This document shows positions 1-7,757 of a stretch of DNA of 36,864 nt, piece by piece (position 1 is the first letter of the stretch; each line of letters starts with the position of its first letter). Made by a program: the position numbers and the translations under genes. The stretch is taken from positions 1,234,438 through 1,271,301 of the forward strand of contig NZ_HG005139.1 of NCBI RefSeq assembly GCF_000455265.1, read 5' to 3'. Below the pieces are notes generated by a model that saw only the letters and a list, made by a program, of their open reading frames with translations, was not told where the DNA came from and did not search any database. Source of the stretch: Paenibacillus antibioticophila. GTDB taxonomy: Bacteria > Bacillota > Bacilli > Paenibacillales > Paenibacillaceae.

Positions 1-2
1 GG

Positions 3-779
3 GAGACCGGGGAGAACGAGCTGGAATGGTTCGCTGCTATGTATCCGCTTGCCGCGGGATTGGGGATCGGATACAATTTGTGGCCTTGGAAGAAGATGGA
101 GCGTCCCAACTCCCCTTACACGGTTAACAAGCCGGAGGGCTGGGACGAGCTGTTAGCTTATACGAGGGGCGGGCCAAAGCCGAGTCCGGACCGGGCCCGC
201 GAAATTCTGGAACGGTACCTGGATCATATGAAGGCGGAAAATTGCACGTATCATCCGGAGGTCACCGCCTCCGTGTTCCGGCTGCCAGGCTGCCGGGTGA
301 GAGCGACCGATTTTGACGAGCTGCCTGGAAAAGGCGTATCCTACAGCGGTCTTCGGCGGGAAAGCAACATTTATAAGTATCGTGCAGCTACCGGCATGAG
401 CATTGTGCCGATCACGAATGAGCCTGTGGAGAAAAAGCACCTGTTCGACAGCGGGTGGAACTGGCTGGCTCTCGAACTGACGGCGGGCGAGTATGCCGGA
501 TACAGCTTCTATCGCATCGGCGAAGGACATACGGTGTCGATCGAGCTTACATGCCGGGAGGAGGCCCAACTGGAGCTGCTTCAGAATGGAACCTTGATCG
601 CGGAGAGCAAAATAACGGCTGAAGAAGCCGGGGATCAACTGGCCCAAGCAGTCCAGAAAGCCCAAGCAGTCCAGAAAGTCCAAACCGTCCAAGCGGTCTT
701 GCAGCCGGCACAGCATGCGCTCCTTACGGTGAAGGTGCTCTCCGGCAGCGTGGAATTGCATACGGTCATTGTGAAATAA
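3..779 (+). CDS. GH5-like glycoside hydrolase, C-terminal part (5' end outside window)
   Basis: The open frame is already running at base 3, so this is the 3' part of a longer gene; the internal ATG at 39 is unlikely to be the start. The first visible residues read ETGENELEWFAAMYPL and are followed by GIGYNLWPWKKME. This resembles the end of a GH5/cellulase-fold barrel, where the nucleophile Glu lies in a short GE-x-G motif and the last strand carries an aromatic W-x-W-K type segment. About 100 residues later there is a beta-rich C-terminal region that could be an accessory carbohydrate-binding domain. Near residues 205-225 of the visible part is a degenerate Gln-Ala-Val-Gln repeat, probably a linker. 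The catalytic half cannot be seen, so the GH5 assignment rests on pattern resemblance only; GH39 or another clan A family is possible. Confidence 0.55.
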   Translation, partial: ETGENELEWFAAMYPLAAGLGIGYNLWPWKKMERPNSPYTVNKPEGWDELLAYTRGGPKPSPDRAREILERYLDHMKAENCTYHPEVTASVFRLPGCRVRATDFDELPGKGVSYSGLRRESNIYKYRAATGMSIVPITNEPVEKKHLFDSGWNWLALELTAGEYAGYSFYRIGEGHTVSIELTCREEAQLELLQNGTLIAESKITAEEAGDQLAQAVQKAQAVQKVQTVQAVLQPAQHALLTVKVLSGSVELHTVIVK

Positions 780-902
780 AATCTATAGCACCTGCTTAAG
801 CCCGGCAATCCTTGGTTGGGCTCTTTGCTGTGAATAAATGGCAGAATTCAAGTCATAATAGGAGAGATACTGGATGACTTTGACATCAGGGGTGGCTTGA
901 AG

Positions 903-1430
903 ATGACAGCTAGTGAAGCTTTGTTTTATTTCTTGGTATATTCGGTGATGGGTTGGCTGCTGGAGAACACTTATAGCCTGGCAACAACAGGGCGATTCTG
1001 GAAGGAGGGCCTGCTGCTTGGCCCGTACAAGCCGATGTATGGCGCGGCTCCTCTTCTTTTGATATGGGGGACGGAGCGGATTCAGCAGCATCAGCTTTTG
1101 CTTACGATCCTCCTCTGTTTTCTGATTCCAACCGTGGTTGAATATGTCAGCGGCTGTGGACTCAAGGCCTGGTTCGGGCGGACATGGTGGGATTATTCCG
1201 GGATGCGGGGACAGCTTCATGGTCATATTTGCATCCGGTTTTCAGTGTATTGGGGAATCTTGTCGCTATTGACATTGCGTTATATCCACCCCGGGATAGA
1301 ATACATCTTCGGCAGGGTTGAGGCTGTTTGGACTACGGCGGGTCCATTGCTTCTCCTGCTGTACCTTGCCGACTTTGTCTACACCTGTCTGGTAAGGAAG
1401 AAGGCCTGGAGAAAGAGCTTGATTGCCTGA
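903..1430 (+). CDS. CmpB-family (PF06541-type) integral membrane protein
   Basis: A protein of about 175 residues with four to five hydrophobic segments. It shows the family signature early on: FYFLVYSVMGWLLENTY, then a conserved GPYKPMYG loop, and later a WWDYSG segment and a HGHICIRFS segment. This matches proteins annotated as putative ABC transporter permease of the CmpB type, whose function is not established. Two starts are possible. TTG at 897 sits only four bases after AGGGG; ATG at 903 sits seven bases after AGGGGTGG (888-895) and is preferred. It is followed after 21 bases by the deacetylase gene on the same strand, so the two may be co-transcribed. Family assignment is fairly secure; role unknown. 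Confidence 0.75.
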   Translation: MTASEALFYFLVYSVMGWLLENTYSLATTGRFWKEGLLLGPYKPMYGAAPLLLIWGTERIQQHQLLLTILLCFLIPTVVEYVSGCGLKAWFGRTWWDYSGMRGQLHGHICIRFSVYWGILSLLTLRYIHPGIEYIFGRVEAVWTTAGPLLLLLYLADFVYTCLVRKKAWRKSLIA

Positions 1431-1451
1431 GGCAGAAAAGGAGGATGACAA

Positions 1452-2300
1452 ATGAACAAGAGCGGATATAAATCTACCTTTTGCCGGCTGCTGAGTTTAT
1501 CGGTAATTCTCACGGTATCCCTGCTGTGTTCCGGTGGCGCAGCTTCATTTGCAGCGAATCAGGAGGAAGGGCAGGCTGAAGAGCCGAGAATTGCTATCAT
1601 TATTGATGATTTCGGCAATGACATGGGGGGCAGTGATGAAATGCTGCAGCTCGGGATTCCGATGACGGTGGCCGTCATGCCGTTTCTGCCAACGACTGCC
1701 GAGGATGCGGAACGGGCGCATCAGCAGGGCTATGACGTGCTGGTTCACCTTCCGCTGGAGCCTAAGCATGGGAAGCCGGAGTGGCTTGGTCCCGGTGCAA
1801 TTATGGCTTCGATGTCCGATGAGGAGGTGCGGAGCAAGGTCGAGGCGGCGGTCGCAAATGTGCCGCATGCGGTCGGGATCAATAATCATATGGGCTCGAA
1901 AATAACCGGCGACAAGCGAGTGATGGGGATCATTCTCGATGTGTGCCGGGAGCAGGGATTGTTCTTTGTGGACAGCAAGACGAATTACCGCTCTGTTGTA
2001 GACGAGCTCTGCCGGGAGAGAGGCTTGCCCGTGCTGGAGAACAGCATCTTCCTGGACGATGTGTCCAGCACCGGACATGTTACCGCTCAATTGCGAAAAG
2101 CGGAGCAGCTCGCGCGCGAGCAGAATAGCTGTATTACGATTGGACATGTCGGTATCCGTGGGAAAATTACATCCGCCGCCTTGAAGAAGGCAATTCCGGA
2201 TCTCAAGGCAGACGGTGTGCAATTTATTCGGATTTCTGATCTGGCTATGGAACAGATGCGCTCGGGAATCAAGTCTGGCCCGGGATTTACATTACCGTAA
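1452..2300 (+). CDS. Divergent polysaccharide deacetylase, YibQ-type, secreted
   Basis: A 282-residue protein starting at ATG with a strong AAAGGAGG site eight bases upstream. An N-terminal signal peptide (positive start, hydrophobic stretch to about residue 34, SFAAN junction) predicts export. The mature part shows the divergent deacetylase pattern: IAIIIDDFGN near residue 47, TVAVMPFLP, the histidine in VLVHLPLEP, NNHMGSK and FFVDSKT, ending with ITIGHVG. This is the NodB-like beta/alpha barrel of the YibQ (formerly DUF610) family; the Asp-Asp and His residues are the expected metal or acid/base ligands. Substrate unknown, probably cell-wall or extracellular polysaccharide. Its last 14 bases overlap the 3' end of the oppositely oriented amidase. 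Confidence 0.85.
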   Translation: MNKSGYKSTFCRLLSLSVILTVSLLCSGGAASFAANQEEGQAEEPRIAIIIDDFGNDMGGSDEMLQLGIPMTVAVMPFLPTTAEDAERAHQQGYDVLVHLPLEPKHGKPEWLGPGAIMASMSDEEVRSKVEAAVANVPHAVGINNHMGSKITGDKRVMGIILDVCREQGLFFVDSKTNYRSVVDELCRERGLPVLENSIFLDDVSSTGHVTAQLRKAEQLAREQNSCITIGHVGIRGKITSAALKKAIPDLKADGVQFIRISDLAMEQMRSGIKSGPGFTLP

Positions 2301-2994
2301 AGTACTCTACAATTCCGCTGTATAGTGCTTCTGCGATTTTCTGCTGGCCGCGCGGGCTGGCGAGCAGACTGCGGTCCTCGGCATTGCTGATAAAGCCGGT
2401 CTCTACGATGACAGCCGGCGGATCGGTATGCTTCAGCAGATAGAAGGGGCTTCCCAATTCCGGCAGACGCCTCCTATTGAGCTGATAAGCATCCTCTAGG
2501 GCATGCTGAAGCGCTCCGGCGAGCAATGCGCTTTGCCCTTCGTCCTGATGCAGCACCAACGGTCCTCTTCGGGAGGCATTCCGTCCCCAATTGACATGAA
2601 GGCTGATCACAATGGAGGCGGGCACCTGCTCACTAAGCTCCTTGCGCTGCGCCAAGTCCCGGAGATGTCTGGAACGGCTGTTCAGCCAACGGTTATCGTC
2701 GCTTAAGGCATAATCTCCCGTTCGGTTGAGAATCGCGATATATCCATGGCTTCGCAGCACCATATAGAGTCTTCTGCCGATTTCAAGATTAATATCCTTT
2801 TCCAGCAAAGGGCCGCTGGAGGTTCCGCCGTCAATACCGCCGTGGCCGACATCGATAAGAATGACGGGCTGCGGAAAGGCGTGCCGGATCGCCTGCTCCT
2901 CCGAGCTGTCGGCAAAGGATGGCGATGGAATGCCGAGCAAGCCTGCTAATAAGAAAAAGATCATGGCGCGGTTCACGGTTTTTATTTGAAGCAT
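2287..2994 (-). CDS. cwlD: N-acetylmuramoyl-L-alanine amidase, CwlD-like
   Basis: An Amidase_3 enzyme of about 235 residues. The zinc ligands and catalytic residues are present in order: His in LIDVGHGGIDGG, Glu in LLEKDINLEI, His in ISLHVNWG and Glu in VIVETGFISN. An N-terminal hydrophobic segment ending PSFADS acts as signal peptide or anchor. Length and C-terminal pattern (SNAEDRSLLASP, then IVEYFTVM) resemble Bacillus CwlD, which cleaves peptide from muramic acid on the way to spore-cortex muramic lactam. Three in-frame ATGs occur at 3003, 3000 and 2994; the AAAGG site lies nine bases before 2994, so that start is preferred. It overlaps the deacetylase convergently by 14 bp. A vegetative amidase is the alternative; the gene symbol is tentative. 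Confidence 0.75.
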   Translation of the reverse strand: MLQIKTVNRAMIFFLLAGLLGIPSPSFADSSEEQAIRHAFPQPVILIDVGHGGIDGGTSSGPLLEKDINLEIGRRLYMVLRSHGYIAILNRTGDYALSDDNRWLNSRSRHLRDLAQRKELSEQVPASIVISLHVNWGRNASRRGPLVLHQDEGQSALLAGALQHALEDAYQLNRRRLPELGSPFYLLKHTDPPAVIVETGFISNAEDRSLLASPRGQQKIAEALYSGIVEYFTVM

Positions 2995-3136
2995 AAGCAT
3001 CATCCTTTATAGTAGTCATTTCTGACTTAGCTTGGACTGAATAAGGAGAAATCATGCATACGGTTCGCTTGTTTGAGAAGTGCTTAATCCGTGCACACTA
3101 GCTATAGAACGATAACACGGGAAAGGGGGGAGAACC

Positions 3137-3340
3137 ATGGCGAAGGGAGATGAACTGGTAAAATATATCACGGAGCGTGTGGTTGACTATGTGGAGACGC
3201 CCCGCGAGGTAAGGCGGGAACGCTCTCGAGCTAAGGAATCATGGGGAAGCCGCTGGTTTGGCATGATTCCGTTTTCGATCTCGCTTTGGGTGAAGCAGAT
3301 GCCCGGCAAGCGCAAGAAGACTCGCAGCCGGCAGAGCTGA
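3137..3340 (+). CDS. yqzE: YqzE family protein
   Basis: A small protein of 67 residues with the YqzE pattern: KYITERVVDYVETPREVRRERSR, a basic middle, then one hydrophobic segment (WFGMIPFSISLWV) and a very basic tail. It has an excellent GGGGGGAGAA ribosome site before the ATG. In Bacillus subtilis yqzE lies at the end of the comG operon next to yqhG/yqhH; the same neighbours occur here without the comG genes, which supports the call. Function not established; the hydrophobic segment suggests membrane association. Confidence 0.8.
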   Translation: MAKGDELVKYITERVVDYVETPREVRRERSRAKESWGSRWFGMIPFSISLWVKQMPGKRKKTRSRQS

Positions 3341-3412
3341 TGACGGTAAATCGCAGCGTATCTGAAAAGGCCATCTCCTCGAAGGAACTGGAGGAAATGG
3401 CCTTAATTTGTA

Positions 3413-4459
3413 TTAAGGAAGCGGGTGGAAGCTTCCGCCATCGGCAATGGCATCCAGCGATATCCACCGGGAGCTGCTGCCTTCTCCGCTTCCGGTCAGG
3501 ACATAGACGGCAGGAGCTGTTGGTGTATCCGTTGCCGTTCCAGTGAAAGCAGGTGCAGCATTCCAGGTCTGATAGCCATAGATGGGTAGAGGAAAACGAT
3601 AAGTGCGGTCCTTGCCGGAAGCGGCAAAGACGAGGCTGTGCTTTTGATCGAGTGCCGTCAATACATCCTCTAGGGTTAATTGCTTGGCATCCGCAGCCAT
3701 CCACAGGATGTTGTCATAGGGATTGAAGTATTCTCCGGCGGCCGTTGTATTTCCCGGGAATAAAGCTTCGGCGTTATCGCTGCCATAAGCCCTTGAAGGC
3801 GGGTTGTATTTTCCGCTCTGGAGGTTCCAGGTTGTATCCGTTTCAGGCAAGGCTTCCCCGCTCTGCGCATCCAGATATTCGGCGCTTGAACCTGTAGTTC
3901 CGCCGCTGCCTTCGCCGGTGACTCTCCAGGCCGCCAGCAAGGGTCCTCCATAGACAGGCATGATCGTCAGGGATGACCCGGCGACCACTAAGGGATCGGA
4001 AGCCAAATTTGTAGAATAGAGGCTGTCAGGCCCGGTGCCATACTCAATCAGCTTGTACAATCCTTGAGGCGCAGCTGAAATAATAAGATAGCCGATCTGA
4101 ACAGGTGAAGAGGAAGCAGGGCTGGCAATTGACGGCCTGTAAATGGTGACAAGCCAGCTTCTGGTGCCGGGACCAAGCGGCTCTATTGAAGTCGAAGCCC
4201 CTGCCCAGGATTGGAATGGGCTCTGTTCAGACAGCTTGCTGATCGTATCGGCTGCAAAATGCCGGAGTGATTCCGGAGCGACTGACTCATTTGCTGGAGC
4301 GGCAGCGGCAGCATGGCTGACTAAGTTCATCGCACCCTCCAGATTCTTGGCGGCAAACGACGGTAGAGCGAGAAATCCAGGGCTGACCAGGCACAGGCTC
4401 AGCATGATTTTCATCGTACCGGACAACGGGCGCCGGATGCGTGAAAGACGGTTCATCAT
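3413..4459 (-). CDS. Secreted protein of unknown function
   Basis: A 348-residue protein that I do not recognise. The start is taken at ATG 4459 (or 4456), five to eight bases after an AGGTGA site; the open frame extends to 4501 but that part has no ribosome site. The N terminus is a clear signal peptide: Arg-rich start (NRLSRIRRP), hydrophobic MLSLCLVSPGFLAL, then a PSFAAK cleavage region. The mature part is rich in Ala, Ser, Gly, Thr and Pro, with two probable beta-rich regions: one around SWLVTIYRPS and QIGYLIISAAPQGLYKLIEYG, the other around RTYRFPLPIYGYQTW. No catalytic motif is obvious. It lies between yqzE and yqhG as a single gene on the minus strand. Confidence 0.65.
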   Translation of the reverse strand: MMNRLSRIRRPLSGTMKIMLSLCLVSPGFLALPSFAAKNLEGAMNLVSHAAAAAPANESVAPESLRHFAADTISKLSEQSPFQSWAGASTSIEPLGPGTRSWLVTIYRPSIASPASSSPVQIGYLIISAAPQGLYKLIEYGTGPDSLYSTNLASDPLVVAGSSLTIMPVYGGPLLAAWRVTGEGSGGTTGSSAEYLDAQSGEALPETDTTWNLQSGKYNPPSRAYGSDNAEALFPGNTTAAGEYFNPYDNILWMAADAKQLTLEDVLTALDQKHSLVFAASGKDRTYRFPLPIYGYQTWNAAPAFTGTATDTPTAPAVYVLTGSGEGSSSRWISLDAIADGGSFHPLP

Positions 4460-4646
4460 CAATTCACCTGCTATCTCTTGGATTGGGTTGAAGCAAAGCA
4501 AAATCGGAATGATCTGCCTCAGGTTTGTTCAGTATAGCTTGTCCGTCCAGAAAAGGTTGCTGCATTCTGTCGCCGGAGGAACGGGAAACGCGCTTCTATT
4601 TTTGCGTTATTTTAGCGAGAACAGTCATTGTGAAGGCATCTTCCGA

Positions 4647-5579
4647 TTACAGAGACGAACGCAGGTGAAAGATGCCGCTGCCCAGAGCAGATACGACAAT
4701 TCTCGGTTCATACTGCCAGCGGATTTCAGCTTTTCTTGCTTCATACTGCTCCCGGAAGGCGAGCTGTCTTTCTTCATCGGGGTCCTGAAGCAGGTCCCTG
4801 TAGTAGCTGTCGATAAGCAGAAGCTCCTCCTCCAGCCGTTCTTGTGCCGCATCCGCCCATGCACTGTCCGCGTCCTCAAGCCTGCTGGTAATGAGCTTCT
4901 CCAGCCGTTCTCTCGCAACCGGAAGAGCCAGCCCGGTAGGAGTAATGTGGACGTTCTCCGGCAGCCTCGGGATCAAATCTTTCCCCTTCAACCTATTAGC
5001 AAAAGCATCGTCAACCATGCCGTTCTGCAACGAAATGCCAAGGAAATGAAGCTCTTCCCGTTTGACATCGCAGCAAAATTCAAGCTTGTATTGCACCCCG
5101 AGCCAAGGCTCGTAGGCAGCTGAGAGCAAGGTGCGCCGCTGAAGGTGGCCCGGGTTCTCGAACAGATAGACCTGGCGGCCGCCTTGTCGGGCTGCGGCAA
5201 AAATCTGCTTCAATCTCGGACTGCCAAAGGTGATCTCTTCCCTCTGGATTCGGCCAGGACCTAGCACGGGAAGCGGCCGAACCGCACCGAAGTGGCGGTC
5301 CAGCACAGGATCCGTATGCCCGGCGCTCGGGGCGGCGGAGGCGTCCTCCAGCGCCCGGTGCTTCTCGGGATCGAAGATGAAGCAGAAGCTCATGGTCTCC
5401 GGCTCGATGCCCATCCGTTCCACAAAGCCCCAATAATACGGCCGGTTAGTCAGCTCCTTATCGGCCTGCGGAGAGAGCTTGACGGTAACGTGGTAGGGTG
5501 ATTTTTCAAGAAACTGGCATGCGGTTGCTTCCAGATAAGTCTTGCAATAGTCACGGATTTGCTCCTGTGACATCGTCAT
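4647..5579 (-). CDS. yqhG: YqhG family protein
   Basis: A protein of about 310 residues beginning MTMSQEQIRDYCKTYLEA. It carries the YqhG hallmarks: FLEKSPYHVTVKLSPQADKE, NRPYYWGFVE, ITFGSPRLKQIF, and a C-terminal Glu/Gln-rich coiled region before RIVVSALGSGIFHL. The ATG at 5579 lies nine bases after GGGAGG; a TTG at 5588 touches that site and is therefore rejected. It starts five bases after the helicase stop, so the two are translationally close and surely one operon, as yqhG/yqhH are in Bacillus. Molecular function is unknown; pairing with a SNF2 helicase suggests a partner or accessory role, which is inference. Confidence 0.85.
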   Translation of the reverse strand: MTMSQEQIRDYCKTYLEATACQFLEKSPYHVTVKLSPQADKELTNRPYYWGFVERMGIEPETMSFCFIFDPEKHRALEDASAAPSAGHTDPVLDRHFGAVRPLPVLGPGRIQREEITFGSPRLKQIFAAARQGGRQVYLFENPGHLQRRTLLSAAYEPWLGVQYKLEFCCDVKREELHFLGISLQNGMVDDAFANRLKGKDLIPRLPENVHITPTGLALPVARERLEKLITSRLEDADSAWADAAQERLEEELLLIDSYYRDLLQDPDEERQLAFREQYEARKAEIRWQYEPRIVVSALGSGIFHLRSSL

Positions 5580-5584
5580 GGCGA

Positions 5585-7357
5585 TCAACCTCCCATCAGC
5601 TGTTGGAGCCCGTCATTTTCCCCGGGTCCATCTGCCTGTTCATCCAGTTCGGTGCGGATATGCTCCAGGGATTGGCCCAGTGAATCGACTTTACGGGCTA
5701 TTTCATCGTTGCTGCTGGATTCCAGCATGATTTTGTACAGGCTTTTCTCCAAGGAGCTGCCTTTCTCGAACCGCTCCAGAATGACATCAAGCTGCCCTAT
5801 AACCATCTCGAACATGTTGATCTTTTCGTGAAGCAGTCTCAGGATGTGCTCCTCAATGGTGCCCTTTGTGGATAAGTTGTAGATCTGAACGTCATTCTGC
5901 TGACCCAGCCGGTGGACACGTCCGATCCGCTGCTCGACCCGCATCGGATTCCAGGGCAGATCGAAGTTGATCATCTGGTGGCAAAATTGCAGGTTGATGC
6001 CTTCGCCGCCGGCCTCGGTGGCGATCATGACCTGGGCTCTGCCGCGGAACAGGTCCATCATCCAGTCCTTCTTGCCCCGGTTCATCCCGCCGCGGTAGGG
6101 GACTGCGATCATGTTGCGTTCCTTGAAATAGTTCAACAGATATTCCTGGGTGGCGCGGTACTCGGTGAACAGAATCACCTTGTCATCCATCTCCCGGATA
6201 AGCTTCATCGCTTGCTCGGCCTTGCTGTTGGCCTTAATCGCCTTGATCAAGGCGACCAGCTCCCAGATTCTGTCCCGCAACGGGGAATCGGGAGCCAGCT
6301 TCTTGGCCAGATTCACGAGGGTTACGAATACGGCATCCCGGCTGCTGCACACCTCCCGCTGGAGGGTGACGAGAGACAGCATGCTGCTGAGGTTGCCGCC
6401 GGCTGCCTGATATTGGTCTTTGACAAAGCGAGTAACCCCGTTATACAATTCCATTTCTTCGGGTGAAAGCTCGACTTCAATATTTTTCACATGACGCTTC
6501 GTAAAATCCAGCTCACCGTCTCCGCGCCGGTTGCGGATCATGATTTTGGCCAGCTCTTCCTTAAGCTGTTCGCCGTTCTTTGGCACTCTCTTCTCGAAGA
6601 CGAAGTTGGATGTAAAATCACTCTGCCCTCCGAGCTGTCCCGGCTTGAGCAGGGTAATGAGATTGAACAGCTCCCCGAGGTCGTTCTGCACCGGCGTAGC
6701 TGTCAGGAGCAGGCAATATTTTTTGCGGAGCTTGAGCATGAATTGATAGTTGGTGGTCTTCTTGTTCTTGAGCTTGTGCGCCTCGTCGACAATAACCATG
6801 TCGTATTCGCTGCCTAGCAGGATGTCACGGTGAGGGTCCCGCTTGGCGGTATCGATCGAGGCGACCACGACCGGATTTTGCCAGGAGTGCGCCTTTTTCT
6901 GGGCAACGGCCGGAATAGCGAACTTCTGGTTCAGCTCCCGCACCCATTGGAGCACCAGGGAGGCGGGTACGAGGATTAACACCTTTTGCACAAGGCCGCG
7001 AACGATGTATTCCTTTAAAATAAGTCCGGCTTCAATGGTCTTGCCGAGACCGACTTCATCGGCCAGGATGGCTCTTCCCCGCATCTCGAACAGCACCTTG
7101 CGCGCCGTATCAACCTGATGCGGAAGCGGCGTGACCTGCTGAAGATGCTTGAGGCAGATCATCTCTTCAAAGCTAGTGACCAGGGAAGCCTCCTCCGCCT
7201 GTTTGGCCAGCTGAAATAGCTGCCAGTCATCCCAAGGACCACCCTTGTCAAGTCTGCCTTGGAGCTCGTCGTACCAGCTTCGGTCGAACTGGATCGGAAC
7301 CTTGCCGGAAGCGGGTTTGGCAGCAGGAGCGTCCAACTCGGATTGATGCGGATTCAT
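5585..7357 (-). CDS. yqhH: SNF2-family DEAD/DEAH helicase YqhH
   Basis: A 590-residue SNF2-type ATPase. Motif I is DEVGLGKT (100-107), motif II is DEAH (191-194), and LLLTATPVQND follows as motif III. The second RecA-like domain contains VMIATEAGGEGINLQF and the motif VI sequence QRIGRVHRLGQ. The start is ATG 7357 with GGAGG eight bases upstream; the frame stays open further upstream to 8191, but that part runs antisense to nrdJ and is not coding. The C-terminal region after the helicase core is helical. Family members (Bacillus YqhH, RapA-like) are nucleic-acid translocases; the specific substrate is not known. Forms an operon with yqhG. Confidence 0.9.
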   Translation of the reverse strand: MNPHQSELDAPAAKPASGKVPIQFDRSWYDELQGRLDKGGPWDDWQLFQLAKQAEEASLVTSFEEMICLKHLQQVTPLPHQVDTARKVLFEMRGRAILADEVGLGKTIEAGLILKEYIVRGLVQKVLILVPASLVLQWVRELNQKFAIPAVAQKKAHSWQNPVVVASIDTAKRDPHRDILLGSEYDMVIVDEAHKLKNKKTTNYQFMLKLRKKYCLLLTATPVQNDLGELFNLITLLKPGQLGGQSDFTSNFVFEKRVPKNGEQLKEELAKIMIRNRRGDGELDFTKRHVKNIEVELSPEEMELYNGVTRFVKDQYQAAGGNLSSMLSLVTLQREVCSSRDAVFVTLVNLAKKLAPDSPLRDRIWELVALIKAIKANSKAEQAMKLIREMDDKVILFTEYRATQEYLLNYFKERNMIAVPYRGGMNRGKKDWMMDLFRGRAQVMIATEAGGEGINLQFCHQMINFDLPWNPMRVEQRIGRVHRLGQQNDVQIYNLSTKGTIEEHILRLLHEKINMFEMVIGQLDVILERFEKGSSLEKSLYKIMLESSSNDEIARKVDSLGQSLEHIRTELDEQADGPGENDGLQQLMGG

Positions 7358-7534
7358 GTTGAAAACCTCCCTTTTCCTGTTTCGTAGAACGCAGTAGGAG
7401 TAGTATGGACATAAAGAGAGTTCTTCATAACTTGCGGCGGTGAAAGTCGAATTAGCGTTTGCTGGTGCAGCAGTAGGTCTATTTTTAGACAAGGGGTGGG
7501 TCGAAGCTCCCAATCGCAAAAATGGGCTATGATA

Positions 7535-7581
7535 ACGAAATATGGTGTAGTATAATGGTCGATAGACACTATATGTAGATT
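7535..7581 (+). promoter_or_regulatory. Tandem NrdR-like boxes flanking a -10 element, nrdJ promoter
   Basis: Two 16-bp elements resemble the NrdR box consensus (ACACWATATATWGTGT). Box 1 at 7535-7550 (ACGAAATATGGTGTAG) matches about 10 of 16 positions. Box 2 at 7566-7581 (ACACTATATGTAGATT) matches about 13 of 16. The start-to-start spacing is exactly 31 bp, three helical turns, as expected for paired NrdR sites. A perfect TATAAT at 7551-7556 lies between them; the -35 is weak. This fits repression of the ribonucleotide reductase gene by NrdR, which is not in the window. Confidence 0.6.
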
Positions 7582-7757
7582 TCATTACATAAATCCGATG
7601 GTTTGTCGGGCAAGAAAAACGGTTAAAGGTTGATGAATTAACCGCAAAATCGGCGTGCCTGTGCCGGGCTTGCGGATGATTTTGTCGACAGGTGACCGAA
7701 CTTTTTTTGTTCATGGCTGGACATGGATTAAATAATATTTTAAAAGAGGTGTTCCCT
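7582..7757 (+). other. nrdJ leader region
   Basis: The stretch between the NrdR boxes and the nrdJ start contains a 7-bp stem (CGGTTAA at 7620-7626 with TTAACCG at 7638-7644) and a weak CCTGT/ACAGG pair near 7657-7692. No cobalamin riboswitch core could be recognised, although the product is a B12 enzyme. The ribosome site AGAGGTG lies at 7745-7751. Confidence 0.4.

Noticed and set aside
4143..5123. Plus-strand open frame of about 326 codons
   Set aside because: It spans two minus-strand genes and the gap between them; the translation has no domain pattern.
7358..7757. Cobalamin riboswitch before nrdJ
   Set aside because: Expected because of the B12 cofactor, but no B12-box core or the usual multi-stem layout could be found; only a short 7-bp stem is present.
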